18,392 nucleotides of DNA from an uncultured Bacilli bacterium (lineage in GTDB: Bacteria; Bacillota_I; Bacilli_A; RF39; UBA660), in assembly GCA_951800155.1 (NCBI GenBank), contig CATOJL010000012.1, forward strand, positions 1 to 18,392, written 5' to 3'. How positions within the stretch are numbered: the first letter of the stretch is position 1; each line of letters starts with the position of its first letter. Shown here one piece after another: positions 6,844-13,395 of the stretch. Position numbers and translations under genes: made by a program. The notes under the pieces are model-generated. The model had not been told where the DNA came from, searched no databases, and saw only the letters and a list, made by a program, of their open reading frames with translations.

Positions 6844-7533
6844 ATGATTTATATTACGGGAGATAAACATGCAAATTTTAGTGAAGCATTTTATTTTTGC
6901 TATGCGAATAAAACAACATTAAATGATATTTTAATTGTTTTAGGAGATGCTGGAATCAACTATTATGCAAATCAAAATGACTATATGTTAAAAAATAGTT
7001 TATTACAATATCCTATTACTTTCTTTTGCATTCATGGTAATCATGAAGAACGACCTGAGAATATTAAAACTTATAAAACTAAAACATTTCATAAAGGAAC
7101 AGTTTATTATGAGAAAGATTATCCAAATATTTTATTTGCTAAAGATGGAGAAATTTATGAGTTTAATGGGAAAAAAGTATTAGTTATTGGTGGAGCATAT
7201 AGTGTAGATAAATATTTTAGACTAGAACGAGGTTATAATTGGTATGAAAGTGAACAGCCAAATGAGAAAACAAAAGAGAAAATATTGAGGTTAGTAGATA
7301 AAATTAAAAAAGTAGATATTATTTTAACACATACTTGTCCCTATAAATATCTACCAAGAGAGATGTTTATTACAGGAATAGACCAATCCACCGTAGATAA
7401 TTCAACAGAAGAATTTTTAGATAAAATAGAAGAAAAACTAACTTATCATACTTGGTATTGTGGGCACTATCATACAGACAAAAAAATAGAGAAAATAAGA
7501 TTTATGTTTCATGATATAGATGAGTTCAAATAA
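6844..7533 (+). CDS. Calcineurin-like metallophosphoesterase
   Basis: The 229-residue cytosolic phosphoesterase has the two-metal centre of the family: GDKH (Asp7, His9), GD at 34-35, GNHE (Asn66, His67, Glu68), LTHTCP (His163) and GHYHTD (His208, His210). The substrate cannot be inferred. The expected fifth metal residue after GD35 is replaced (GDAGIN), as in some small stand-alone members. The frame opens at 6796, but ATG 6844 has GGTGATG just before it and begins the conserved MIYITGD strand. It is probably co-transcribed with the damaged Fic gene and ends at the hairpin at 7565-7597. Confidence 0.88.
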   Translation: MIYITGDKHANFSEAFYFCYANKTTLNDILIVLGDAGINYYANQNDYMLKNSLLQYPITFFCIHGNHEERPENIKTYKTKTFHKGTVYYEKDYPNILFAKDGEIYEFNGKKVLVIGGAYSVDKYFRLERGYNWYESEQPNEKTKEKILRLVDKIKKVDIILTHTCPYKYLPREMFITGIDQSTVDNSTEEFLDKIEEKLTYHTWYCGHYHTDKKIEKIRFMFHDIDEFK

Positions 7534-7564
7534 AAATAAAGTCAATCAGTATAGTATATAATTG

Positions 7565-7597
7565 ACAAAAAGTATAGAATTAGTCTATACTTTTTGT
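7565..7597. terminator. Perfect 14-bp hairpin, bidirectional terminator
   Basis: ACAAAAAGTATAGA (7565-7578) and TCTATACTTTTTGT (7584-7597) are exact inverted copies around ATTAG. The A run on one side and T run on the other make it a terminator in both directions, serving the phosphoesterase (plus) and possibly the minus-strand gene at 7797-8081. Confidence 0.8.
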
Positions 7598-7624
7598 TGC
7601 TATACAAAAGAGAAAATAATAGAC

Positions 7625-7749
7625 TTGTTTGGAAATTAAATTTTTATCAAGTTTTAATGTACAAAGAAATACTAAAAGTAATAACATATGTTAGATATTA
7701 ACAATTCTTTTTTTATAAATAGTTGTATTATTTGTAAATTTCCAAACAA
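7625..7749. mobile_element. 125-bp segment with 12-bp inverted ends (possible MITE or IS relic)
   Basis: TTGTTTGGAAAT (7625-7636) and ATTTCCAAACAA (7738-7749) are exact inverted repeats at the ends of a 125-bp AT-rich non-coding stretch. The interior contains the palindrome ACATATGT but no reading frame. No clear target-site duplication is visible. It could be a non-autonomous element, an IS scar, or a long-range RNA stem. Confidence 0.35.
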
Positions 7750-7796
7750 CTCTAATATAAAACTGAAACACTTCAAAAAGAAGAGTTGGCAAGAAT

Positions 7797-8081
7797 TTAC
7801 AATGGATTCCCAAATCGTTCATATGCTTCCATTAAATCATTGTTGACCTCTTCTAATTCCAAATTTAATTTATCTCTCTCATTTTCCCAATTTTCATGTT
7901 TCTTTTTTAAAAACTTCAAAGGCTCAAGACTATCATGTAGATTTAATTGGTGTAGTAGACGTTTACGTTTCGTTTCATAGAAATTAATTGAATCTTTTTC
8001 ACATTTATGGATAAAACTGAATGAAGTAGTAAATATTTTTTTAATTATCTCTTTTTCTGTGAGTTCATTGTCGTTTTTCAA
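7797..8081 (-). CDS. Small coiled-coil protein, unknown
   Basis: The 94-residue protein is rich in Lys, Glu, Asn and Leu and probably wholly helical. HQLNLHDSLEPLKFLKKKHENWENERDKLNLELEEVNNDL has heptad character (residues about 45-85). There is no signal peptide or membrane segment, and no family is recognised. The start is uncertain. A good AAAGGAG lies upstream, but the only standard codon in frame is TTG 8081, about 12 bases away. An ATA codon at 8087-8085 sits at the ideal distance. It is divergent from the Xre regulator at 8204, with shared operator-like repeats between, which suggests control by that regulator. Confidence 0.55.
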   Translation of the reverse strand: MKNDNELTEKEIIKKIFTTSFSFIHKCEKDSINFYETKRKRLLHQLNLHDSLEPLKFLKKKHENWENERDKLNLELEEVNNDLMEAYERFGNPL

Positions 8082-8122
8082 AACTATATATTTCTCCTTT
8101 CTACTATTTTTAGCACACTATT

Positions 8123-8192
8123 TTTAAAACTTACTACATAGTAAGTATGGTTGAAACTTAGTAAACTTATTACAATAGTAGTAAGTTTTAAA
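8123..8192. promoter_or_regulatory. Operator-like cluster of inverted half-sites between divergent genes
   Basis: TTTAAAACTTACTAC (8123-8137) and GTAGTAAGTTTTAAA (8178-8192) are exact 15-bp inverted copies. Between them, ACTTACT-ACAT-AGTAAGT (8129-8146) is a perfect 7-bp dyad, and AACTTAGTAAACTTATTAC adds partial half-sites. The half-site ACTTACTA therefore occurs at least three times. The cluster occupies the space between the coiled-coil gene and the Xre gene, the expected place for autoregulation. A -10-like TACAAT lies at 8171-8176. Confidence 0.6.
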
Positions 8193-8203
8193 GAAAGAAT
8201 GTG

Positions 8204-8464
8204 ATGTCCATTAAATATAAAAATCAAGCTCGTAAAATTCTCGCAAATAACATCATATATTTTCGACTAAAGAAGAATTGGTCTCAAGAAGACTTTGCAT
8301 ATGAACTAGGAACGACCACAACTTATGTATCCAATCTTGAAAATGCTAAAAGAAATGCAAGAATAGACTATATTGGTCATATTGCTGATACCTTAGAGGT
8401 ATCATTAGAACAACTATTTGTAGAAAGACCTATTGTTGTAAATCATCGCATACCAAGAAGATAG
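8204..8464 (+). CDS. Xre-family helix-turn-helix regulator
   Basis: The protein of about 86 residues is a stand-alone Cro/C1-type DNA-binding domain. LANNIIYFRLKKNWSQEDFAYELGTTTTYVSNLENAKRN carries the typical helix 2-turn-helix 3 (SQEDFAYELG / TTYVSNLENAKR). IGHIADTLEVSLEQLF forms the last helices. The C-terminus is a short basic tail (HRIPRR). GTG 8201 and ATG 8204 are both possible; ATG 8204 is preferred, though the ribosome site (AAGAAAG) is weak. The dyad cluster just upstream is its likely operator. The type is common as a repressor in mobile elements and toxin or bacteriocin loci. Confidence 0.85.
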   Translation: MSIKYKNQARKILANNIIYFRLKKNWSQEDFAYELGTTTTYVSNLENAKRNARIDYIGHIADTLEVSLEQLFVERPIVVNHRIPRR

Positions 8465-8603
8465 AAATGTTAATGTATTTCTTTTTTTTGTGTGCTATTT
8501 CAATTATAACATTGTTTTGTACAAAGTGAGTATATTTATTGCGTAAATATGTGGCTAATTTTAATCCGTGAAAATGGGATAATCATACTAAGAGGAGTGG
8601 AGT

Positions 8604-8915
8604 ATGGTTACGTATAATTTTACAAAATTAAAAGATATGGTTTCTAGAGTAGATAAGGAAGAGTTATATATTATCATTTGCAAAAATATAAAAAAATTTA
8701 GAGTACAACGATACAATGAATTTAAAGCTCAAAATTTACAAAATACAATTAATCCTTTTTCAAGTGAGAATATTGCCGAATTATTAGATTATAATCACAA
8801 TCATTATAAGCGATTCGAAAGTGAAAACGACAGTACTAGAATAATACCACTTGAGAAAATAGTGAAGTTATCTATTATACTTGATAAAAGTATAGATGAC
8901 TTTATAAGAAAATAA
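8604..8915 (+). CDS. Divergent Xre-type DNA-binding protein
   Basis: The protein has 103 residues. The C-terminal 80 fit a Cro/C1 fold: ICKNIKKFRVQRYNEF as helix 1, an insertion rich in Asn/Gln, then FSSENIAELLDYNHNHYKRFESEN as the helix-turn-helix and PLEKIVKLSIILDKSIDDFIRK as the last helices. The insertion between helices 1 and 2 is unusual. The start is ATG 8604 with GAGGAG a good distance upstream. A TG-G-GATAAT extended -10 at 8575-8583 may drive it. It lies 263 bases before the secreted-protein gene at 9179 on the same strand and could regulate it. Confidence 0.6.
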   Translation: MVTYNFTKLKDMVSRVDKEELYIIICKNIKKFRVQRYNEFKAQNLQNTINPFSSENIAELLDYNHNHYKRFESENDSTRIIPLEKIVKLSIILDKSIDDFIRK

Positions 8916-9178
8916 GCGAAAATTATAACGGTTTTAGCATATATAGAAATGTAACTTTTTTGCAAGATATAAGCAAAGTATTTTATATAATGCTTTCTAT
9001 AAAATACAATGAGAAACTTTTATTTTCTTTTTTAGGTCTATTACCTAGCATTTTTTATAAAAAATACATCAATATTTTATGTTGATATTACGGGTGCTAA
9101 ATTACAGGTATTAAAAAAATATCGAAAAATGGCGAAATAGTACAGAAAAAAACATTAAAAAAATTAGGATTATTTTCA
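8916..9178 (+). other. Structured AT-rich leader before the secreted protein gene
   Basis: This gene-free stretch has several fold-back signals. GTATTTTATA / TATAAAATAC (8978-8987 / 8998-9007) is an exact 10-bp stem. TAGGT-CTATT-ACCTA near 9035-9050 is followed by a T run and may be a weak terminator of the upstream regulator. ATTTTTTATAAAAAAT (9050-9065) is palindromic. TTGCAA at 8960-8965 with TTATAT at 8983-8988 is a possible promoter, which would leave a leader of about 180 bases. From 9101 the frame of the secreted protein is already open. Confidence 0.4.
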
Positions 9179-9559
9179 ATGCTTTTAGTTTTGGGAATTG
9201 CTAGTATTCATGCAGCAAGTAAGACAATATATAGTGATTCAGCCTATTCTGTTAACTATGGTGGAGCAAGAGCAATAGTAAATCTTTCAGCACCATACCC
9301 AGTTGCCCAAGTGGATTTATCTGTTAATGCTATTAACGGAGTTGCACTTTACAAAACAAAATTTGTAGCTGGGAAAACAGAAAATGGGGAGTATAGTGAT
9401 AAAGTATCCAAAGTTGTAAATATATCACTTTTTACTTCTTATTTAGGAAATATCGGAACTGTTGGAAGTGGTACTTGGAGTATTCGTAACCAAGCATTTG
9501 AGAATAGTTCTAAATATGTTGGATGGAGTGGAACATTGAAATACAATTCCATATCTTAA
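9179..9559 (+). CDS. Small secreted beta-rich protein, no known family (bacteriocin- or effector-like by context)
   Basis: From ATG 9179 the product has 126 residues. It starts MLLVLGIASIHA-ASKTIYSD, a hydrophobic core with a likely cleavage site after AHA/HAA, but lacks a basic n-region. The frame continues upstream with KKTLKKLGLFS, which would complete a normal signal peptide, yet there is no ATG, GTG or TTG between the stop at 9098 and 9179. The mature part (about 110 residues) has no cysteine and alternates small polar and hydrophobic residues (GGARAIVNLSAP, VAQVDLSVNAINGVALYKTKF, GSGTWSIRNQAF, YVGWSGTLKYN), suggesting beta strands. A long hairpin and an ABC transporter operon follow, as in lactococcin-972-type cassettes, but I see no sequence match to that family. 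Confidence 0.7.
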   Translation: MLLVLGIASIHAASKTIYSDSAYSVNYGGARAIVNLSAPYPVAQVDLSVNAINGVALYKTKFVAGKTENGEYSDKVSKVVNISLFTSYLGNIGTVGSGTWSIRNQAFENSSKYVGWSGTLKYNSIS

Positions 9560-9568
9560 TGTATTCTT

Positions 9569-9609
9569 AAAGTCTATGAGAAGGGATTTTTCCCTTCTCA
9601 ATAGACTTT
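9569..9609 (+). terminator. Long intercistronic hairpin between the secreted protein and ABC genes
   Basis: AAAGTCTATGAGAAGGGA (9569-9586) pairs with TCCCTTCTCAATAGACTTT (9591-9609) along 18 bp with one bulged base and a TTTT loop. The T-tract afterwards is short and broken, so it probably terminates only part of the transcripts or protects the 3' end of the first cistron. Such a hairpin would let the secreted protein be made in excess of its transporter. Confidence 0.75.
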
Positions 9610-9638
9610 ATAATTATGAAAAATTAAAGAGGTGTAAA

Positions 9639-10325
9639 ATGGTCTTAGAAGTTAGAAATATGAGCAAACAATATAGAAAAAAAAATACAAAGGTAGAAGT
9701 ATTAAAAAATGTAAGCTATAAATTTGAAAAAGGGAAATTTTATTGGATTAATGGAAAAAGTGGCGCTGGGAAATCTACTTTGATTCAGATACTAGGATTG
9801 TTGCTATCCCCTTCCGAGGGAAAAATTTTAATAGAGGATATCGATGTAGGTATGCTATCAGATAATGAAAGAGCAAAAATTAGAAATCAAAAAATAGGCT
9901 TTGTATTTCAATCTTTTTATTTAAATCCTTTGATGAAAGCTTATGAAAATGTAATGTTACCTATGTATATTAATCAAAACTATAGCAAAGAAGAAAGAAA
10001 AGCAGAAACTCTCCGTTTATTAGAAATGGTTGGGCTAAAGGATAGAACAAAACATTTTCCTAAAGAACTATCTGGAGGCGAGCAACAAAGGGTTGCGATT
10101 GCACGAGCCTTAGCCAATCATCCTGAGATCATTCTTGCTGATGAGCCAACAGGTTCACTTGACCCTGAAAATGAAAAGAAGGTATTAACATTTTTAAAAC
10201 AGTTGGCGAAAGAAGGAAAATGCGTTATTGTTGTTAGTCATAATCCAATTACAAAAGAATATGCAGATAAAATCCTTTTGATTGAAGAACATAATATAAG
10301 AGAGGAAAAGTCCTATGAAAAATAA
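9639..10325 (+). CDS. ABC transporter ATP-binding protein, MacB/LolD type
   Basis: The ATPase of about 228 residues powers a type VII (MacB/FtsX-like) transporter with the next two genes. Walker A GKSGAGKST is at 39-47. The Q-loop FVFQSF, signature LSGGEQQR, Walker B IILADEP and H-loop VVSHN are all intact. The signature and the LNPLMKAYENVMLPM segment are typical of the LolD/MacB group that handles peptides, antibiotics or lipoproteins. The frame opens at 9576 inside the hairpin; ATG 9639 is chosen because AGAGGTG precedes it and the family begins MVLEVRNMSKQY. Its end overlaps the first permease by 11 bases. Confidence 0.95.
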   Translation: MVLEVRNMSKQYRKKNTKVEVLKNVSYKFEKGKFYWINGKSGAGKSTLIQILGLLLSPSEGKILIEDIDVGMLSDNERAKIRNQKIGFVFQSFYLNPLMKAYENVMLPMYINQNYSKEERKAETLRLLEMVGLKDRTKHFPKELSGGEQQRVAIARALANHPEIILADEPTGSLDPENEKKVLTFLKQLAKEGKCVIVVSHNPITKEYADKILLIEEHNIREEKSYEK

Positions 10326-11550
10326 ATTATTTTTGGCTACATTCTATCAACTTCGAAGAAAAAGTAATCTTTTTAATATATTTTTTATAGGAATTTTTAC
10401 ATTTCTCACTGTATTATTTGGTAGTTATAATTCTTCTGCTATACATTATATGAAATATGATATATATGACTCTGTTAAACAGAAAACTTTAATTGTTTCT
10501 AAAAGTCAAGAAGAGTTAGAAATGGAAGAAATTACTCTAGATGACGTTCGAGAAGATTTAAATAAGCTAGAGTATGTTACTAATGTTGCTCGTTTTGCTT
10601 CTTTTAGAAATTATCTTTATTCTCCTTCTTTAGAAAACTCAAAACAAAGTGGTTATGTAGAATTATATGCATCAAATAACTCTGTTTTACCAGAAATTGT
10701 AGAGGGAACAAATTTTATAGAAGAAAATAAGTATACTATGATTTGTCCTCAAAACTTTTTTGCAATAGATAATTTAGAAGATTTATGGTATATGAAAAAG
10801 AAAGATGGAATTTCTACAAATAACCTTCTTGGACAAATTATTCCTTTCGAATATAAAAGCAATAGTGGAATGAGGACATATACAATAGAGTTACAAGTAG
10901 TAGGTCTTTACAAAAATAATAAGTATCATGTTGATGAAAATGTTTGTTATGTCGATGAAAGTGTTTTGGAAGAGGTTTTGTATAATCAATATTCAGATGA
11001 TAATGATGATGAAAATGGAGTCTCTAATTTGGTTTATCAAACAGATTTTGCTATTCAAGTAGATGAACTAAAGAATAGGGAACTTGTAGAAAAAGAATTA
11101 ATAGATAAAGGGTACTCAACTAGTCCGATGTCAACAGTTGCAACGGCGTATTTTGATGATATTACAAAAAAGATGAATAGTATGACATTTGGCATTTTAT
11201 CTATTATATTTCTCTTTGTTTTGATAGTATTACAAAAAAAATATAAAGAAGAAAAAAGTCAATATCAACTAATGGTTTATTTAGGCTATAGTAAAAAAAA
11301 CATTCGATTTATTTATAATATATCAAATATTTTTAATATTATTTTGTCTTGCCTTTGTGCACTTTTAATTTCTTTTATCCCTATATTTATTTTTTATAAA
11401 ATTTTAAGTATATATCCCTTTCTTTTTCATAAATGGAGATTAATTGTAAATTATATGCCAATTTTAATGATTTTCCTTGTTTCTTTAGTTGCTAATTTCA
11501 TAACAAGCATATTCCATACAATCTATTTATTTGAGGATGAAAATGAATAA
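10315..11550 (+). CDS. FtsX-like ABC permease 1
   Basis: The 411-residue membrane protein has the MacB/FtsX layout. One N-terminal helix (about 19-37) is followed by a large extracellular region of about 240 residues and three C-terminal helices (about 285-303, 325-350 and 375-400). The extracellular part is acidic, with the low-complexity stretch SDDNDDENG, and lacks the Cys residues or zinc sites of some relatives. A GAGGAAAAG site lies before ATG 10315, inside the ATPase coding region, so translation is coupled. Together with the ATPase and permease 2 it probably pushes a peptide or the small secreted protein out, or removes it to protect the producer. Confidence 0.85.
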   Translation: MKNKLFLATFYQLRRKSNLFNIFFIGIFTFLTVLFGSYNSSAIHYMKYDIYDSVKQKTLIVSKSQEELEMEEITLDDVREDLNKLEYVTNVARFASFRNYLYSPSLENSKQSGYVELYASNNSVLPEIVEGTNFIEENKYTMICPQNFFAIDNLEDLWYMKKKDGISTNNLLGQIIPFEYKSNSGMRTYTIELQVVGLYKNNKYHVDENVCYVDESVLEEVLYNQYSDDNDDENGVSNLVYQTDFAIQVDELKNRELVEKELIDKGYSTSPMSTVATAYFDDITKKMNSMTFGILSIIFLFVLIVLQKKYKEEKSQYQLMVYLGYSKKNIRFIYNISNIFNIILSCLCALLISFIPIFIFYKILSIYPFLFHKWRLIVNYMPILMIFLVSLVANFITSIFHTIYLFEDENE

Positions 11551-12607
11551 TATATTATTTACTGCTTTTAGAGACAAAGGAAAGTACTTTCTATATATTT
11601 TGCTCCTTCTTTTTGTAAGCATACTCTTCTTAATATTATCTTTATTTCATGAATATTATACATATCAGATTTATGAAGTTTTAGGAAAGAAAGAAGAAAA
11701 TAGAGGAATAGTCATAGAAAATACAGATGATAATGTAAAGAAAAAAATTGCGGAAATGAAAGAGATTGTCTCTTTTGAACCTTTATACTTTGATATAAAG
11801 ATTTTTGATACGAAAAAGAAAAAAATATCTGTTAACGTTTATAGGCAAGATGAACTTCTAATGGGAATCGAACCAAGAGAAGAAAATGATATTGTTATTT
11901 CAAAATTTTATTATAATATTTTGGAATTAGAAGAAGATGATATCCAACGAAAGAAGGAAATTAAAGTTTATATTGATAATCAAGAAGTAAATCTTAATAT
12001 CGTTGGGGTAACATCGAATAATCAGATTAATTTATATATGCAAGAGAGCTTATTTACAGTGTTAAGTAATAATAATCCTCAAAAGTATTATGTAGTTGTA
12101 GATGAATATAAAAATTTGAATAAGGTAACAAATGAGTTTTTAGAGAGTGGATATTTTAGTGAACTTAAAGATGCAACAGGAAATTTTGAAATCGAAAAAA
12201 TGAAAACAACGCAGAAGACACTACAATATATTTTATTTGCTTGTTTTCTTCTTTTATTCACAGTCTTATTTTATATAATAAAGAATATATTTTATGCTGA
12301 AGGAAAAAATATTTCTATTTTAAAGGCAATCGGATTTCCAACTTATAAAATTTGCTTTCTACTTTTCTTTCAAATGTTTGTATTGATAGTATTTTCTATT
12401 TTATTTCTCTTTTTCATGTATGGACTAGTTTATTTTATCTTTCGTATGAATAATTTTCAAATAGTAAAATTTTTATCTTCTATTCCTATTTTTAAACTTT
12501 TATGGATAGAATTTGTAACGTTCTTACTTGTTTTATTTATGAATATATTAAGCTATATTCATAAAGTCAAAAATATGAATATTTTAAAAGTTTTAAATGA
12601 TGAATAG
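11543..12607 (+). CDS. FtsX-like ABC permease 2
   Basis: The protein of about 354 residues has one N-terminal helix (about 14-34), an extracellular domain of about 190 residues (containing ENRGIVIENTDDNVKKKIAEM and IDNQEVNLNIVGVTSNNQINL) and three C-terminal helices. The cytoplasmic loop ISILKAIGFPTYKI is the conserved coupling segment of FtsX-type permeases, where ALG is the more usual form. The end NILKVLNDE also matches the family. TTG 11531, ATG 11537 and ATG 11543 are in frame; ATG 11543 has GAGGATG at a proper distance and overlaps the stop of permease 1 by 8 bases. It is a divergent partner of permease 1, giving a heterodimeric channel. Confidence 0.85.
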   Translation: MNNILFTAFRDKGKYFLYILLLLFVSILFLILSLFHEYYTYQIYEVLGKKEENRGIVIENTDDNVKKKIAEMKEIVSFEPLYFDIKIFDTKKKKISVNVYRQDELLMGIEPREENDIVISKFYYNILELEEDDIQRKKEIKVYIDNQEVNLNIVGVTSNNQINLYMQESLFTVLSNNNPQKYYVVVDEYKNLNKVTNEFLESGYFSELKDATGNFEIEKMKTTQKTLQYILFACFLLLFTVLFYIIKNIFYAEGKNISILKAIGFPTYKICFLLFFQMFVLIVFSILFLFFMYGLVYFIFRMNNFQIVKFLSSIPIFKLLWIEFVTFLLVLFMNILSYIHKVKNMNILKVLNDE

Positions 12608-12658
12608 TAATAAAATATCGAATTGATATTCAACAAAATAAAAATTCTTATTACTATG

Positions 12659-12702
12659 AAATGAATACTTTCAAAGCAATTAATCTTAAATGTTATTCAT
12701 TT
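12659..12702 (+). terminator. Possible terminator of the ABC operon
   Basis: AAATGAATA (12659-12667) and TATTCATTT (12694-12702) are exact inverted copies around a 26-base loop. Only a short T run follows. A better terminator lies at 12731-12756. Confidence 0.35.
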
Positions 12703-12730
12703 TGACCATTATATATCTATTAACATATAT

Positions 12731-12756
12731 TCTAGGAATAAGTCCTAGATTTTTTT
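12731..12756 (+). terminator. Rho-independent terminator
   Basis: TCTAGGA (12731-12737) pairs with TCCTAGA (12743-12749) around ATAAG and is followed by seven T residues (12750-12756). It probably ends the secreted protein/ABC transcript. Confidence 0.8.
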
Positions 12757-12766
12757 AGTTAAAAAT

Positions 12767-12794
12767 TTGCAATTTGTAAAATTAATGCTATAAT
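12767..12794 (+). promoter_or_regulatory. Strong promoter with extended -10, driving a short RNA
   Basis: TTGCAA (12767-12772), 16 bases, TATAAT (12789-12794) preceded by TGC, a full extended -10. Transcription would begin near 12801. No reading frame of any length follows before the hairpin at 12815. Confidence 0.7.
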
Positions 12795-12800
12795 ATCTCT

Positions 12801-12858
12801 CGTAGTTTGAATTAGAAAAAGAGTAGTGCCATAATTATGATGTACTATTCTTTTTCAT
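12801..12858 (+). ncRNA. Candidate small RNA, unit 1 (promoter plus hairpin)
   Basis: From the predicted start near 12801 the transcript would run into GAAAAAGAGTAGT (12815-12827) pairing with ACTATTCTTTTTC (12844-12856), a 13-bp stem with one G-U pair. The loop is itself palindromic (CATAATTATG, 12830-12839). The T-rich right arm could act as terminator, giving an RNA of about 60 bases. It may instead be the leader of unit 2 or of the genes further down. Confidence 0.4.
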
Positions 12859-12903
12859 TTAGAGGTAAAAGAGTTTTTAAAGATAGTGATAGTTCTTTTC
12901 TTG

Positions 12904-12912
12904 TGCTATACT
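12904..12912 (+). promoter_or_regulatory. Extended -10 promoter of unit 2
   Basis: TGCTATACT is an extended -10 (TG-N-TATACT). No good -35 box is visible 16-18 bases upstream. Transcription would begin near 12919. Confidence 0.45.
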
Positions 12913-12918
12913 ACGGAT

Positions 12919-12970
12919 AATTTAATACTTTTTGAGCAGTAAATCCATGATATAAACTGCTCTTTTTTTT
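12919..12970 (+). ncRNA. Candidate small RNA, unit 2, with strong terminator
   Basis: GAGCAGT (12934-12940) pairs with ACTGCTC (12956-12962) around a 15-base loop and is followed by eight T residues (12963-12970). The hairpin is a convincing terminator. With the extended -10 just upstream it would define an RNA of about 50 bases. An attenuator in front of the small ORF at 12988 is the alternative. Confidence 0.45.
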
Positions 12971-12987
12971 GTTAAAGAGGGGACTTT

Positions 12988-13041
12988 ATGATAATTAGGG
13001 ATAAATATTTGCACTTAAACGTTATCGTTGTTTTTCAATAG
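12988..13041 (+). CDS. Possible 17-residue peptide (leader-like)
   Basis: ATG 12988 with AAAGAGGGG 5-6 bases upstream opens a 17-codon frame, MIIRDKYLHLNVIVVFQ, ending in TAG. The ribosome site is good and lies right after the terminator-like hairpin of unit 2, in the same arrangement as before the regulator at 13396. It may be a leader peptide. There is no independent sign that it is translated. Confidence 0.3.
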   Translation: MIIRDKYLHLNVIVVFQ

Positions 13042-13139
13042 TTAATCAAATTTGAGTTAAATTAAAACAATTTATAAAGAGATTATAAAAAGTTTATAAA
13101 TGGGCGAAAATAATTAATTAAAAATTGTAAATATGAATT

Positions 13140-13349
13140 ATGAAAGGGAATTATGCTTACTATTTTATAACCAAATTTCAGTTTTTATTATATTATATTT
13201 TGTGTTTGATTATTTCAATGTCAATAGGTACAATGGTTATAATGTGTCATAATTCTCAGAAGAGATTGAGAGGTATGATGTATGTTATTAAATTTTTTAG
13301 CAATGAGGAAAAAAATATCACTTTGAATAAGAATAGCATTCTTCTTTAG
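13140..13349 (+). CDS. Possible small membrane protein
   Basis: This is a 69-codon frame with one hydrophobic stretch (FQFLLYYILCLIISMSIGTMVIM, residues about 13-36) and a basic tail. There is no Shine-Dalgarno sequence before ATG 13140, and an ATG at 13133 opens another frame of about 39 codons over the same bases. The last 50 bases run into the hairpin at 13299-13375. It may be a real single-pass protein or a chance frame in leader DNA. Confidence 0.25.
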   Translation: MKGNYAYYFITKFQFLLYYILCLIISMSIGTMVIMCHNSQKRLRGMMYVIKFFSNEEKNITLNKNSILL

Positions 13350-13382
13350 AGTAATATTCTTGTTTTATCATTGCTCTTTTTT
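13299..13382 (+). terminator. Terminator-like hairpin before the ArpU-like regulator
   Basis: AGCAATGA (13299-13306) and TCATTGCT (13368-13375) are an exact 8-bp inverted repeat, with a run of T residues to 13382. The 61-base interval contains a smaller stem, AGAAT-AGC-ATTCT. The ribosome site of the next gene begins 3 bases after the T run, so this could be an attenuator. Confidence 0.5.
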
Positions 13383-13395
13383 ATAGGGGGATTTT

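Noticed and set aside
9179..9559. Identity as lactococcin 972
   Set aside because: The gene order is similar, but the mature sequence lacks the Trp/Tyr/His-rich pattern of that family and I see no aligned motif; only the context analogy is kept.
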